The notes under the pieces were generated by a model that was not told where the DNA came from, did no database searches, and saw only the letters and a list, made by a program, of their open reading frames with translations. Below, piece by piece: positions 16,891 through 26,927 of a stretch of DNA of 64,000 bases. Position numbers and translations under genes: made by a program. The number at the start of each line of letters is the position of its first letter. Within the stretch, counting starts at the first letter, position 1. Source of the DNA: Cytophagales bacterium (lineage in GTDB: Bacteria > Bacteroidota > Bacteroidia > Cytophagales > Cyclobacteriaceae); the NCBI GenBank assembly GCA_022360055.1, contig JAKSDO010000093.1:1-64000 (forward strand), given 5' to 3'.

Positions 16891-17529
16891 ATGAACATAG
16901 CGCAGGTACGTAGAGAATACACAAAAACAAAGCTCAACAAAAACAATGTTCATCCGGATCCAATCGTACAGTTTAACAAATGGTTAAACGAAGCGCTCGA
17001 ATCAAACTGCATGGAACCGACTGCCATGACCATTTCCACTGTTTCGGAAAATTGTGCCCCCTCCTCCCGCGTCGTATTGTTAAAAGGAGTTGAAGACAAC
17101 AGGTTTGTTTTTTATACAAACTACAACAGCAGAAAAGGTATTCAACTCCGTAAAAATCCGAATATTTCGGCCTTGTTCTTCTGGTCCGAGCTTGAGCGCC
17201 AAATTATTATCGAAGGGACCGTCGAGAAAACATCCACAGAAAAATCGGACGAGTATTTCGGCTCCAGGCCTTGGAAAAGCAGAATCGGAGCAATTATCTC
17301 GCCTCAAAGTCAGCCTATTGAATCACGAAACGTAATAAAAAAAGCATTTGTCGTGGAGGCGGCCAGGCATATTGGAGATTCTATTCCAAGACCTCCGCAC
17401 TGGGGAGGGTATATGATCGATCCAAATCGAATTGAATTTTGGCAAGGCAGACCTAACAGGCTTCACGACAGAGTGCTCTATTTGAAAGATAAAAGCTCCG
17501 TCTGGAACATCTCCCGACTCGCACCCTGA
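16891..17529 (+). CDS. pdxH: Pyridoxamine 5'-phosphate oxidase
   Basis: PdxH uses FMN and oxygen to convert pyridoxine or pyridoxamine phosphate to pyridoxal 5'-phosphate, the last step of vitamin B6 salvage. The sequence shows SRVVLLKG, FVFYTNYNSRKG and FFWSELERQIIIEGTVEK. It also has GSRPWKSRIGAIISPQSQPI and the C-terminal PPHWGGYMIDPNRIEFWQGR, NRLHDR, which carries PLP- and FMN-binding residues. I place the start at ATG 16891; an in-frame TTG two codons earlier is less likely. A glycosyltransferase follows after 4 bp. Confidence 0.95.
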   Translation: MNIAQVRREYTKTKLNKNNVHPDPIVQFNKWLNEALESNCMEPTAMTISTVSENCAPSSRVVLLKGVEDNRFVFYTNYNSRKGIQLRKNPNISALFFWSELERQIIIEGTVEKTSTEKSDEYFGSRPWKSRIGAIISPQSQPIESRNVIKKAFVVEAARHIGDSIPRPPHWGGYMIDPNRIEFWQGRPNRLHDRVLYLKDKSSVWNISRLAP

Positions 17530-17533
17530 GCAT

Positions 17534-18778
17534 TTGAAAAACCTATATCTGGATCGATATGCGTGGCCCGGCCCAAGTATAAAGCGTAAGCCGGCCAAAA
17601 ATACAGGGATCATTATTGTGATGCCGTGTTTTAACGAACCGCATGTGCTCGAGGCCTTAAAATCCATATATGCCTGCACGATCCCCGATTGCCTGGTAGA
17701 AGTAATTGTCGTGGTCAATCACGGCAAAAATGAAGATCAGCACGTCATAAATCAAAACCGGCAATCTGCCGATACAATCGAGCGCTGGTTTAGGTCAAAT
17801 CCAAATCCCTCCATCGAGGGCCACGTTATCAGGGCTTTTGATCTCGAGGATAAAATAGCCGGTGTCGGTCTGGCGAGAAAAATCGGTATGGATGATGCCG
17901 TGCGAAGATTTGAAGATATAAATAAGAAGAGAGGCGTCATCGTATGTTTTGATGCGGATTGCACATGCTCATCCAATTATTTGCAGGAAATCTATCGGGC
18001 ATACCATCAAAGGCCGGAAATTAACGCAGGTCTGCTATACTTTGAGCACCCTCTAAGCGGGAACATGTCCAATGAAACCTACGATGCCATAATTAACTAC
18101 GAGCTGCATCTGCGATACTATAAGAACGCCCTGGGATATGCTAACTTTCCGTATAGCTACCATACGGTAGGTTCCTGTATTACAGTTACCTCCGAGGCAT
18201 ATCAAAAACAAGGTGGGATGAATAAAAGGAAGGCCGGTGAGGATTTTTACTTTTTGCAAAAGATTTTTTCGCTGGGAAAAATTGAAAATATAACGGAAGC
18301 GAAAGTAATCCCGTCTCCAAGATCGTCTGACCGGGTCCCGTTTGGAACCGGAAAGGCCGTTCATGACATTCTTTTAAAGAGTTCGTCAAACTACTACACG
18401 TATAATCCAAAGATATTTATGGATCTCAGACGTTTTATAAACCGTGTCCCGGAACTTTTTAAAGGAAATATGGCATCATCCGCGATTAATAATTTGCCTC
18501 AAAGCATTCGGGATTTCATGGCCGGGCACGACTACTTCAAAAACCTTCAAAAGATCATAAAAAACAATCGTTCCGAAAAACAGTTTGTCAAATCTTTTTT
18601 TCAATGGTTTAACGGATTTACTGTTCTGAAGTACGTACATTTTGCTCGGGATGAGTTTTTCGAACATGTAGAAGTTTTTGAGGCCGCCGAATGGGTGATT
18701 GTAAAAAATAAGGGTGTACACCCCATCGACAAAAAAGATGCCCTGTTTCTACTTCGGGAAATTGACCGTTCAGATTAA
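17534..18778 (+). CDS. Glycosyltransferase family 2
   Basis: The 414-aa protein carries a GT2 (GT-A fold) catalytic domain. IIIVMPCFNEPHVLEALKSI marks the nucleotide-sugar entry, VCFDADCTCSSNYL contains the metal-binding acidic cluster, and GGMNKRKAGEDFYFLQKI is the acceptor-site ED motif. It lacks transmembrane helices, so it is a soluble or peripheral enzyme. Sugar donor and acceptor cannot be read from the sequence. The start is a TTG at 17534, 4 bp after pdxH, and no ATG occurs before the catalytic motif. Its 3' end overlaps the converging bshB1 by 9 bp. Confidence 0.85.
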   Translation: MKNLYLDRYAWPGPSIKRKPAKNTGIIIVMPCFNEPHVLEALKSIYACTIPDCLVEVIVVVNHGKNEDQHVINQNRQSADTIERWFRSNPNPSIEGHVIRAFDLEDKIAGVGLARKIGMDDAVRRFEDINKKRGVIVCFDADCTCSSNYLQEIYRAYHQRPEINAGLLYFEHPLSGNMSNETYDAIINYELHLRYYKNALGYANFPYSYHTVGSCITVTSEAYQKQGGMNKRKAGEDFYFLQKIFSLGKIENITEAKVIPSPRSSDRVPFGTGKAVHDILLKSSSNYYTYNPKIFMDLRRFINRVPELFKGNMASSAINNLPQSIRDFMAGHDYFKNLQKIIKNNRSEKQFVKSFFQWFNGFTVLKYVHFARDEFFEHVEVFEAAEWVIVKNKGVHPIDKKDALFLLREIDRSD

Positions 18779-19486
18779 CGAAAACAAATCAGATGTGCCC
18801 GGTGTGGTAGACATTGTAAATCCTTCACCATACGATACGCCTATCCGATGCCCGAATTCGACTGCCCTGGCTTCGATTGATGCAATAAAATCAGAGGATG
18901 AGATAAATGTTTCCGGCTCTTGGCTCCCGGGATTATAGAATTGCGATCCAAACGCCATTATCGAACTCATTTTCGTTTCCCAGAATTGAGATATATCCAC
19001 GATAAATGCGGGTTCGATATAATCGTTCTGAATGTAATGATACAAGCGCTTTGGTCGATGGGGCATTTGTTCATTTCCATCGTATTGCGTCTTTAATTTC
19101 ACAAGTCCGGACTTAAAAAAAGCCTGTTGCAACAGCTCGGCCCCCCTGGCATGATCCGGATGTCTATCCCGGATGGCGTTGGCCAGAATTATTTCGGGCT
19201 GATACCTCCTGATCATTTTAATGACTTCTATCTGATGATCCCAATCATTTGCAAATTTCACATCCTCAAATCCCAGGTTTTCCCGCACCTGCAAACCCAA
19301 AATTTTGCTGGACCTCTCCGCTTCGTTCATGCGCAATTCAGCGGATCCCCTGGTACCCATCTCACCCTTGGTCAGATCAATTATACCACAGGTATAACCT
19401 GCGGCCAAATGCGCGGCAACGGTCCCGGAGCACGATAGCTCAGCATCATCCGGGTGCGCGGCAAATACAAGAATATCAAGTTTCAT
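18770..19486 (-). CDS. bshB1: Bacillithiol biosynthesis deacetylase BshB1
   Basis: BshB1 removes the acetyl group from N-acetylglucosaminyl-malate, the second step of bacillithiol synthesis. The product of about 238 aa belongs to the zinc-dependent PIG-L/LmbE family. AAHPDDAE near the N-terminus (His11, Asp14) and RHPDH (His109-His112) supply the zinc ligands and the catalytic aspartate, and KGEMGTRGS is characteristic of the bacillithiol branch. I use the ATG at 19486 (MKLDILVFAA); the frame extends to 19516 without homology. bshA and bshC are not in this window. It sits downstream of trxB, fitting a thiol-homeostasis theme. Confidence 0.92.
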   Translation of the reverse strand: MKLDILVFAAHPDDAELSCSGTVAAHLAAGYTCGIIDLTKGEMGTRGSAELRMNEAERSSKILGLQVRENLGFEDVKFANDWDHQIEVIKMIRRYQPEIILANAIRDRHPDHARGAELLQQAFFKSGLVKLKTQYDGNEQMPHRPKRLYHYIQNDYIEPAFIVDISQFWETKMSSIMAFGSQFYNPGSQEPETFISSSDFIASIEARAVEFGHRIGVSYGEGFTMSTTPGTSDLFSLI

Positions 19487-19549
19487 TATATCGGGAAAAT
19501 AGCCCTTTTGATTCAATAAGTAAAATCAAAAAGGCTATATTGATTTGAA

Positions 19550-20485
19550 TCAGGCCATTTCTTTTTCGGCTAGCCAGCGCTCCGCATCCAGGGCTGCCAT
19601 ACAGCCGGAACCTGCAGCCGTCACGGCTTGTCGGTAGATTTTATCTTGAGCATCTCCGGACGCAAATACCCCTTCAATATTTGTGCGCGTACTGCCCGGC
19701 AGAGTGACTATATATCCGGATTCGTCCATATCCAGAAAACCTTTAAAGAGGTTCGTGTTTGGCTGATGACCAATCGCTACGAAAAATCCCTTAATCGGGA
19801 TATCTGTTTTCTCGCCTGTTTGATTATTAAAGACACGAACCGCTTCTACCTCGCTTTCTCCAAGTATTTCTTCGGTTTCAGTATGCCAGTGAATCTCAAT
19901 GTTGGGGGTCGACATCACTCGCTTGGCCATAATCTTTGATGCCCGGAGTACGTCCCTTCTGACAATCATATGCACTTTGGAGCAAAGCTTTGCCAGGTAA
20001 CTCGCTTCTTCACACGCCGTGTCTCCTCCGCCTACGACCGCAACTTCCTGGCCTTTGAAGAAAAATCCGTCGCACACCGCACATGCAGAAACCCCTTTGC
20101 TGTTCAGGCGTTCTTCAGAGGGAAGACCAAGCCACTTTGCCGATGCGCCAGTCGATATTATTATTGATTTTGCATTAACTACCTCTTCCTCATCTACGGT
20201 TACTTCAAAAGGATATTTTTTAAAGTCGACGCCTGTCACCACTCCATATCGCACGTCTGTTTCAAAACGTTCCGCCTGGGCCTGAAAGTCCATCATCATT
20301 GTTGGCCCGTTTACGCCTTCCGGATATCCCGGATAGTTTTCAACATCATTGGTTATGGTCAATTGGCCACCAGGTTGCCCACCTTGATAAAGTACCGGTT
20401 TTAGTCCTGCTCGCGCCGCATAAATGGCAGCCGTATATCCGGCAGGCCCGGAACCAATTATCAATACATTTGCAACATCTTCCAT
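19550..20485 (-). CDS. trxB: Thioredoxin-disulfide reductase
   Basis: TrxB transfers electrons from NADPH through FAD to thioredoxin. The 311-aa product has the FAD-binding GSGPAG (11-16), the redox pair CAVC (Cys135/138), the NADPH-binding GGGDTA near 153 and the C-terminal GVFASGDAQD motif, all of canonical length. It is the housekeeping enzyme, in contrast to the glutaredoxin-fused version at 5731. It is preceded by a terminator belonging to rpoD and followed by bshB1. Confidence 0.95.
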   Translation of the reverse strand: MEDVANVLIIGSGPAGYTAAIYAARAGLKPVLYQGGQPGGQLTITNDVENYPGYPEGVNGPTMMMDFQAQAERFETDVRYGVVTGVDFKKYPFEVTVDEEEVVNAKSIIISTGASAKWLGLPSEERLNSKGVSACAVCDGFFFKGQEVAVVGGGDTACEEASYLAKLCSKVHMIVRRDVLRASKIMAKRVMSTPNIEIHWHTETEEILGESEVEAVRVFNNQTGEKTDIPIKGFFVAIGHQPNTNLFKGFLDMDESGYIVTLPGSTRTNIEGVFASGDAQDKIYRQAVTAAGSGCMAALDAERWLAEKEMA

Positions 20486-20520
20486 ATCAATATTATGATT
20501 AATTTGTAAAAATTTTAATA

Positions 20521-20550
20521 AAAAAAGGCCTCAATCAAAATGGAGACCTT
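20521..20550 (-). terminator. Terminator of rpoD
   Basis: On the minus strand AAGGTCTC pairs with GAGGCCTT (one G-T pair) around a 10-base loop and is followed by a T run. It lies between the rpoD stop and the trxB start. Confidence 0.65.
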
Positions 20551-20573
20551 TCAGATTTCATTTATAAACTCAT

Positions 20574-21437
20574 TTACCCCAGATAAGGTTTCAACGCTTT
20601 ACTTCTCGACGTATGTCTCAACCTTCTTATGGCTTTCTCTTTGATCTGGCGTACACGTTCCCTGGTCAAATTAAACTTTTCCCCGATTTCTTCCAGGGTC
20701 ATCGAATGCTCGCCGTTGAGTCCGAAATACAGCGTAATTACATCCGCTTCACGTTGTGTCAGGGTTGACAAAGCGCGCTGGACTTCACGCCTCAAAGAGT
20801 CATTCATCAATTCATTGTCCGGCGTCTCTTCGGTATCATTTTCCAGCACGTCCAGCAAGCTGTTTTCTTCTCCCTGTACAAACGGGGCGTCCATGGAAAC
20901 GTGGCGACCCGAAATCTTCATCGTGTCCACGACTTCGGAAGTGGTTACGTCGAGCACATCCGCCAATTCGTCCGGCGACGGCTCACGCTCAAACCGCTGT
21001 TCCAGCTCTGAAAAGGTCTTTGATATTTTATTTAACGATCCTACCCGGTTTAATGGGAGCCGAACAATTCTCGATTGCTCTGCCAACGCCTGCAGAATTG
21101 ATTGCCTGATCCACCAAACTGCGTAAGATATAAACTTGAATCCTCTGGTCTCATCAAACCGCTGAGCAGCTTTGATCAACCCAAGATTACCTTCGTTGAT
21201 CAAATCCCCCAGGGATAATCCCTGGTTTTGGTATTGTTTTGCAACAGAAACAACGAACCTCAAATTAGCTTTAGTTAACTTTTCGAGCGCCATCTGATCC
21301 CCCTCTCTGATCCTCTTCGCCAACTCAACCTCCTCATCAGGCGTTAATAAGTCAACCTTTCCAATCTCCTGCAAATACTTATCTAAAGATTGACTTTCCC
21401 TGTTTGTTATTTGCTTGCTAATTTTTAGCTGTCTCAT
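20574..21437 (-). CDS. rpoD: Primary RNA polymerase sigma factor
   Basis: The 287-aa protein is the short primary sigma factor of Bacteroidota, which lacks the long region 1.1 and non-conserved insert. Region 1.2 is at the start ([20 protein letters not shown]). Region 2 has [20 protein letters not shown] and [19 protein letters not shown] for -10 recognition and melting. Region 3 follows, then region 4 with [20 protein letters not shown] for upstream-element binding. It would recognise the TTTG/TAnnTTTG promoters seen in this window. It is cytoplasmic and single-copy here, followed by its own terminator. Confidence 0.96.
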   Translation of the reverse strand: MRQLKISKQITNRESQSLDKYLQEIGKVDLLTPDEEVELAKRIREGDQMALEKLTKANLRFVVSVAKQYQNQGLSLGDLINEGNLGLIKAAQRFDETRGFKFISYAVWWIRQSILQALAEQSRIVRLPLNRVGSLNKISKTFSELEQRFEREPSPDELADVLDVTTSEVVDTMKISGRHVSMDAPFVQGEENSLLDVLENDTEETPDNELMNDSLRREVQRALSTLTQREADVITLYFGLNGEHSMTLEEIGEKFNLTRERVRQIKEKAIRRLRHTSRSKALKPYLG

Positions 21438-21563
21438 TGGTTAATTTTTATTATTACTAAATTGTAAACGTTTGTAATCGAAGGTTAAGTTCCTCTACAA
21501 ACGCTGTAAAATAAATAATTCTAAGTTTATTATAAACCTACAAATAGGATTAACGTGTAAAAG

Positions 21564-23702
21564 CTAGTTTTTGATTTGTTTTTGTGGCTTTGGCAAAAGC
21601 ACTTTTCTGGATAACCTGAATTTACCGGTTTTCTTGTCGGTACCAATGAGTTTTACTTTGATCTCTTCTCCGGCCTCAAGAACTCCGTCCATATTATCCA
21701 GGCGTTCCCACTTGATCTCGGATATATGAAGTAAGCCCTCTTTTCCAGGCATAAATTCTATGAAAGCTCCAAAGTTTGTAATCGACTTAACTTTACCGTC
21801 ATAGATCTCGCCGACTTCGGGAACAGCGACAATACCCTTGATCCACTTCTCAGCGGCAGTCACTGAAGCTTCGTCCGAAGCATAAATGCTTACAACTCCC
21901 GCATCTTCAATTTCTTCGAGCACTATGGTCGTGTTCGTTTCTTTCTGGATTTCCTGAATTACCTTGCCCCCGGGACCGATAACCGTGCCAATAAACTCTT
22001 TATCGATTTTAAACGAAATGAGTCTGGGTGCATTTGGTTTCAGGCTCTCCCTTGGTTCGGAAATCGTTTTCTTTATTTCTTCAAGAATGTGCAACCTTCC
22101 GGCCCTGGCCTGAGCCAGCGCTTCGCCTAGAATTTCATAAGAAAGTCCGTCGATTTTAATGTCCATCTGGCATGCGGTAATTCCTTCGGCGGTTCCGGTA
22201 ACTTTAAAGTCCATATCACCCAAATGATCTTCATCGCCCAGAATATCGGATAAGATTGCGTACTTACCGGTTTCCGGATCCGAGATCATTCCCATCGCAA
22301 TCCCCGTAACCGGCGCTTTTATCTGTATTCCGGCATCCATCAGAGCCAATGAACCTGCACATACTGTGGCCATGGATGATGAACCGTTTGATTCCAGGAT
22401 ATCCGAAACCACGCGTAAGGTGTAGGGGTTCTCTTCTTCCGATGGCAACACCTTTTTCAAAGCGCGATGCGCCAGATTTCCATGACCGACCTCCCGTCTC
22501 CCGGGGCCTCTGTTCGGCCTTACCTCACCCGTTGAAAATCCCGGGAAATTGTAATGCAGGATAAATTTATTGGTGCCTGTAACCATTGCATTATCAATAG
22601 TTTGCTCATCCAGCTTGGTGCCCAATGTTACAGTGGTCAACGACTGTGTTTCTCCCCGGGTGAAAATCGCCGAACCATGAGCCGTCGGCAAATAATTGAC
22701 CTCGCTCCAAATTGGCCTGATCTGATCCATGGTCCTTCCGTCCAAGCGGATGCGCTCATCCAATACCAGGCTTCTTGCAGCTTTCTTTTCGATATCGTGG
22801 AAATATTTATCAATCAGGAACGGATCTTTTTCATGATCTTCCGGAAGGCGCTCGATATACGCTTCTTTTATACTTTTAAAGGCATCAATCCGTTCTTTTT
22901 TATTGACAATGGTTTTCCTGGCAATTTCATAGGCTTTATCGTAAAGTTTTTCATTCATTTCAGCCCGGAGCTCCTCGTCGTTTGTCTCATGACTATAGGT
23001 TCTTTTCTCCGTTTTGTCAACCGCTTCCGCCAGTTCCAACTGCACTTTACACTGCTCCTTAATAGCTTCATGAGCGACCTTCAACGCTTCGAGCATAACC
23101 TCTTCCGACACCTCGTTCATCTCACCTTCAACCATCAGGATGTTATCCAGTGTAGCAGCAACGATCAGCTCGAGATCCGCTTTTTGAATATCCTCTAATG
23201 TCGGGTTAATTTTAAACGCACCATCGAGTCGGATTACCCTTACCTCGGATATTGGCCCTCCAAAAGGGATATCCGATACGGCTATGGCAGATGAAGCGGC
23301 CAGAGCGGCAAGCGCATCCGGTTGAGCGTTTGGATCTGCGGAAATCAGTTGAATAAATACCTGGGTCTCGGCGTGGTAATCGTCCGGGAATAATGGTCTT
23401 AATGCCCGGTCGACCAATCGACTGATTAATATCTCATGATCTCCCAGCCGGCCTTCCCTTTTGAGGAATCCTCCCGGTATGCGGCCGGCAGCGGCAAATT
23501 TTTCCTGATAATCGACAGAAAGAGGTAAAAAATCGACCCCTTCTTTTGCCTCTTCGCTTGAAACAATGGTAGCCAAAAGCATAGTGTCGCCCATCTTGAC
23601 AACAACCGCACCATCTGCTTGCTTGGCCAATTTACCCGTTTCAATGATTATTTCGCGCCCATCGCTTAATTGGACGGACTTAGTTATAATATTTAATGGC
23701 AT
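21564..23702 (-). CDS. pnp: Polyribonucleotide nucleotidyltransferase (PNPase)
   Basis: PNPase degrades RNA 3' to 5' using phosphate. The 712-aa product has two RNase PH domains; the second contains [20 protein letters not shown] and [23 protein letters not shown] domain with [12 protein letters not shown] follows, and then an S1 domain with [20 protein letters not shown]. The length is normal. It follows rpsO across a strong terminator, the conserved rpsO-pnp order. The final residues are basic. All expected domains are intact. Confidence 0.97.
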   Translation of the reverse strand: MPLNIITKSVQLSDGREIIIETGKLAKQADGAVVVKMGDTMLLATIVSSEEAKEGVDFLPLSVDYQEKFAAAGRIPGGFLKREGRLGDHEILISRLVDRALRPLFPDDYHAETQVFIQLISADPNAQPDALAALAASSAIAVSDIPFGGPISEVRVIRLDGAFKINPTLEDIQKADLELIVAATLDNILMVEGEMNEVSEEVMLEALKVAHEAIKEQCKVQLELAEAVDKTEKRTYSHETNDEELRAEMNEKLYDKAYEIARKTIVNKKERIDAFKSIKEAYIERLPEDHEKDPFLIDKYFHDIEKKAARSLVLDERIRLDGRTMDQIRPIWSEVNYLPTAHGSAIFTRGETQSLTTVTLGTKLDEQTIDNAMVTGTNKFILHYNFPGFSTGEVRPNRGPGRREVGHGNLAHRALKKVLPSEEENPYTLRVVSDILESNGSSSMATVCAGSLALMDAGIQIKAPVTGIAMGMISDPETGKYAILSDILGDEDHLGDMDFKVTGTAEGITACQMDIKIDGLSYEILGEALAQARAGRLHILEEIKKTISEPRESLKPNAPRLISFKIDKEFIGTVIGPGGKVIQEIQKETNTTIVLEEIEDAGVVSIYASDEASVTAAEKWIKGIVAVPEVGEIYDGKVKSITNFGAFIEFMPGKEGLLHISEIKWERLDNMDGVLEAGEEIKVKLIGTDKKTGKFRLSRKVLLPKPQKQIKN

Positions 23703-23752
23703 ATAATAATTTGTATAAATAAACTTGTTATAATACTTAGGAATAGGGAATG

Positions 23753-23786
23753 AATAAAAGAGGGAATTCGAACGAGAATTCCCTCT
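23753..23786 (-). terminator. Strong hairpin terminator between rpsO and pnp
   Basis: Perfect 11-bp arms AGAGGGAATTC and GAATTCCCTCT flank a 6-base loop and are followed on the minus strand by TTTATT. It lies just after the rpsO stop, so it should limit read-through into pnp or serve as an RNase-processing site. Confidence 0.75.
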
Positions 23787-23791
23787 TGATT

Positions 23792-24067
23792 TTATTTCCT
23801 AATTTTCAATTCTTTAATGAGCGCCCTGTAGCGCTTTATATCTTTGCGATAAAGGTAATCTAAAAGCCTTCTTCTCTTGCCGACTAATTTCAAAAGACCC
23901 AATCTTGTCGAATGATCTTTTTTGTTTACTTTAAGATGCTCGGTGAGGTGGTTAATTCTGTAAGTGAAGAGTGCGGCCTGAGCCTCAGGAGATCCCGTAT
24001 CACTTTTAGACTTTAACCGGCCATGCTTTTCAAAAAGCTCTTGTTTTTTTTCTTTTGTCAAATACAT
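23792..24067 (-). CDS. rpsO: 30S ribosomal protein S15
   Basis: The 91-aa protein binds 16S rRNA in the platform of the small subunit. It shows the S15 core: [40 protein letters not shown] and [18 protein letters not shown]. Length and order next to pnp are standard. An LptF/G-type permease gene lies 57 bp upstream on the same strand. Confidence 0.97.
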   Translation of the reverse strand: MYLTKEKKQELFEKHGRLKSKSDTGSPEAQAALFTYRINHLTEHLKVNKKDHSTRLGLLKLVGKRRRLLDYLYRKDIKRYRALIKELKIRK

Positions 24068-24124
24068 GTTAGCTAAATTATTTTTATTTTCTTTAAAATC
24101 CCGCGAAGATACTAGTTATTAACA

Positions 24125-25978
24125 TCAATTCAAACTTTTTGTTTTTTTATTAAAGTTTGACTTCAACTCAAACAGATAGGTTTTAACCTTCATAAAGACC
24201 ACGTTATAAAAATCCGTTTCAAATAATCTGGCATCATTTTTAGCCTGTTTCATAAAAAACATTCCGGCCGGAAATAGGACGATATTCGCCATCCAGGCAG
24301 CTAGAATCGGATCCATTACATCTGTTCTGGTCCACTTTTCACAAATCATAGAAACCACATAGTACAGGATAAAAAATGATAGGGAAAGCAAAACCGGAAT
24401 GCCTAATCCGCCTCGCTTTATAATCGCGCCCAGAGGGGCTCCAATAAAAAACATGATTAAAATAGTAACTGCCTGCGAGAGCTTTTTATATCGTTCCAAT
24501 TGAAACTTATTCAGTTCGGTTTTCAGCTTATTGAGCTGACCATTTCTCATTAGCATATTGTTTTTAACATGACGCACTTGAGTAAGGCTTCTGTTCAAAG
24601 CGGTCTTTACATTCTTTTTACCGTTCATCAAACTATCGATAATGGCTATATTATCTTCAAAAGAAAGCTCTAATTTCGTGGAATCTGTTTCATTTGCCCG
24701 CTTTTTCTCTTCGATTTTGATCCGTCGTTCCGAATCTCTTTTTTTGTAGCCCTCCGTCTTTTTTAGAATTGATTTCGAAACTTTGTTGCCCGCATATGCC
24801 TTTACATCGGCATCCACCCGATCAATAGCTTTCTTTTCGTTTTTTACCGAATAGTTATCCGTTTTCACGGATTTTTCCAATTCAATTTTCCTTTCTTGCA
24901 ATCCCAGGGAATCGCTCCCTTTTTTTTGCAATTGTAAATTTTTCTCAACCTCATTTTCTTTTCTGCTCCTTTCATATTCCTCCTGCCTGCGTTCCTTTTC
25001 TTCTTCCAGGGCACGGGCGCGTTCTTCTCTTTCCAATGCGCGTTGTTTATATACCTGTACGATATCTTCCAGATGATATTCGAAGAACCTAAAACTCTGC
25101 TCTTTAACCTCTTCCTTTTTATCCAGATATTCCGTGCTCATCGAATCGACATCTGTTTTAAGCTGAACGGAGTTTTTCATCAACCTATTGGAAGAAAACA
25201 ATTCTTCTTTGGTCCGTTTCAAGTCAAACGAAGCCAGGCTGAATACAACTTTCTGGGATTCAAACTCATTTCTGATCAAAGGGTCCGGCTGCTGCCGGGA
25301 AACATAGTTTTTGCGAGGTCCTTTTTCTTCCATGTATGTATTCCCGTTATACATTTCAAGCACCAGATAGCGGTCGTTAAGAATGTTGTACATCTGACCG
25401 GAATCTGCCAGAGTAACGTGCACATTGCCTTGCCGGGAGGTATGGTCATAAATGATAAGATCTTTCAGTGCCTTCCCGTCAGGGTATTTCTCCCCTACTT
25501 TGATACTATATCCTTCGATACCGTTGTAAAAAGTACCTTCCTTTAGCTCCATAGAAGGTTTCATTTGCTTTACATCATACAGCAAACTAAAGGCTTTCAG
25601 GTTTGCTTTCGGGACAATATAATTATTCGAATAATAGGCGATGCCGGTGAGCAGAATCGCGAAGACAAAAATGGGAACCATCACCCTGATCAGCGAGATG
25701 CCGGAGCCTTTCAAAGCGGTCAATTCAAAGTGCTCGCCGAGATTCCCAAAGGTCATCAGCGAAGAAAGCAATACAGCCAATGGAAAAGCATTCGGGGTCA
25801 TAAAAATGCTGAAGTAAAAAATGAGCTGCAGTATTACGGATGTGTCCAGATCTTTCCCGACGATCTCATCCAGGTATTTCAACATGAACTGAGACAGAAG
25901 AATAAAAATGACCACAAAAAAGGTAAGAAAGAAAGGCCCAAGGAATGAGCCAAGAATCAGTTTGTCAATCTTTTTCAT
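24125..25978 (-). CDS. LptF/LptG-family permease with large coiled-coil insert
   Basis: The family forms the membrane part of the ABC exporter that pulls lipopolysaccharide from the inner membrane towards LptC/LptA. The 617-aa product has the expected N-terminal helices (LILGSFLGPFFLTFFVVIFI, then two more by residue ~115), a periplasmic beta region, and three C-terminal helices from about residue 500 (AVTILIMFFIGAPLGAIIKR, GLGIPVLLSL). It differs from the usual ~350-480 aa in having ~190 residues (roughly 290-480) of Lys/Glu/Arg-rich coiled coil between the periplasmic domain and the last helices. The adjacent rpsO is unrelated in function. Family and insert are seen directly; a role of the insert in contacting LptC-like partners is speculative. 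Confidence 0.82.
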   Translation of the reverse strand: MKKIDKLILGSFLGPFFLTFFVVIFILLSQFMLKYLDEIVGKDLDTSVILQLIFYFSIFMTPNAFPLAVLLSSLMTFGNLGEHFELTALKGSGISLIRVMVPIFVFAILLTGIAYYSNNYIVPKANLKAFSLLYDVKQMKPSMELKEGTFYNGIEGYSIKVGEKYPDGKALKDLIIYDHTSRQGNVHVTLADSGQMYNILNDRYLVLEMYNGNTYMEEKGPRKNYVSRQQPDPLIRNEFESQKVVFSLASFDLKRTKEELFSSNRLMKNSVQLKTDVDSMSTEYLDKKEEVKEQSFRFFEYHLEDIVQVYKQRALEREERARALEEEKERRQEEYERSRKENEVEKNLQLQKKGSDSLGLQERKIELEKSVKTDNYSVKNEKKAIDRVDADVKAYAGNKVSKSILKKTEGYKKRDSERRIKIEEKKRANETDSTKLELSFEDNIAIIDSLMNGKKNVKTALNRSLTQVRHVKNNMLMRNGQLNKLKTELNKFQLERYKKLSQAVTILIMFFIGAPLGAIIKRGGLGIPVLLSLSFFILYYVVSMICEKWTRTDVMDPILAAWMANIVLFPAGMFFMKQAKNDARLFETDFYNVVFMKVKTYLFELKSNFNKKTKSLN

Positions 25979-26044
25979 TCAATTTCCCGCTTCCTGATAA
26001 ACCAATTCATTATACAATAATTGTTCCAAAAAAGGAACTGCCAG

Positions 26045-26440
26045 TCAACCTCCAACGGTTTCTTTCAGGGTATGCAACAAACCTTCCCAAACTTCAGCTT
26101 GCTCCTCTTTATCATCAAAATCATTATACTCATTTATCCGGATGAATGTTGTCTGCGTCATTTCATTCAATTCTATTTTGAACTCTACCCAGTCCGGATC
26201 TTTACTTTCAGATTTGTCGGGCTCCAGAAAAACAAATTTGGCAAACGAATTCGTTCTATGACTGACCAGTTTGGCTTTATGATCCTGCCCCTCCCAAATG
26301 AAGTTAAATATATTGTCTTCATCTATATTTACATCATCTGCAAACCATTGCGCCAAACCACTGGCGGTAGTAAAATATGGATAAAGCATTTTTTTTGATG
26401 CATTTATCTCATATTCATAGGCAAATTTCGTCTTCTCCAT
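26045..26440 (-). CDS. START-like (SRPBCC) domain protein
   Basis: The ~131-aa product begins MEKTKFAYEYEINASKKMLY and continues PYFTTASGLAQWFADDVNID, a layout known in Bacteroidota as a START-like domain protein of the Bet v1/AHSA1 superfamily. Such proteins hold a hydrophobic cavity, but the ligand is unknown. I use ATG 26440; the frame reaches 26482 without family resemblance. The gene precedes the LptF/G-type permease by 66 bp on the same strand, so they may be cotranscribed, and a lipid-related role would be consistent but is inferred. Confidence 0.75.
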   Translation of the reverse strand: MEKTKFAYEYEINASKKMLYPYFTTASGLAQWFADDVNIDEDNIFNFIWEGQDHKAKLVSHRTNSFAKFVFLEPDKSESKDPDWVEFKIELNEMTQTTFIRINEYNDFDDKEEQAEVWEGLLHTLKETVGG

Positions 26441-26509
26441 AAAGTTGTATTTTAATGATTTCAATATAAAATAATTATACATACTTACAAAATTCTTTTA
26501 AGGAATGAA

Positions 26510-26541
26510 TTTGGGATTAAAAATGATCTTTGTATGTTTGC
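26510..26541 (+). promoter_or_regulatory. Promoter of tRNA-Met
   Basis: TTTG at 26510-26513 and TATGTTTG at 26534-26541 are separated by 20 bp, an excellent fit to the Bacteroidota consensus. Transcription would start about 26548, 8 nt before the tRNA. Confidence 0.75.
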
Positions 26542-26555
26542 ACTCCTAAAAAACG

Positions 26556-26628
26556 GCGAGGTAGCTCAGTTGGTTAGAGCGCAGGATTCATAACCCTGAG
26601 GTCACGGGTTCAACTCCAGTCCTCGCTA
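26556..26628 (+). tRNA. tRNA-Met (anticodon CAT)
   Basis: The cloverleaf has acceptor GGCGAGG/CCTCGCT, D arm GCTC/GAGC, anticodon stem CAGGA/CCCTG with loop TTCATAA, T loop TTCAACT and discriminator A. The T stem reads ACGGG against CCAGT, so its middle pair is G-A rather than G-C, an unusual mismatch. The acceptor start GG and general sequence fit elongator tRNA-Met rather than the initiator. A lysidine-modified tRNA-Ile(CAT) is less likely. CCA is not encoded. Confidence 0.9.
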
Positions 26629-26809
26629 CTGTAATTTTTTGCAATTACCTAGATATCAATCCCTTAAATCACAATCTATTTTTCTTTCCGGACAATATCC
26701 GGATAAATAGTCCGATTTTACGCATTTCTCTACACCAACTGACATGGAAATAAAAAAACTAGGGAGACAAAACCTAAACCTTGGATCCATGTGCATGTAT
26801 GGGAATAAA

Positions 26810-26927
26810 TAGGATCAATCGGTATTTCTGTGGGATTTAAGAAATCATACCTAACTATTTTTTCCAGTGTTAAATGACAAGGTAGGAGCCTCAAAATAAC
26901 ATAAACGTCGTTTTTAATTTTACTTAA
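26810..26927 (-). repeat. Dispersed intergenic repeat, copy B (longest)
   Basis: The reverse complement carries, in order, TTAAGTAAAATTAAAAACGA, then a GCTCCTACCTTGTCATTTAA block and AAATCCCACAGAAATACCGA. The first block recurs at 32105-32128 with one mismatch and the last two recur at 13199-13277. Copy B thus links the two other copies into one family. It lies in a gene-free region. Confidence 0.65.
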
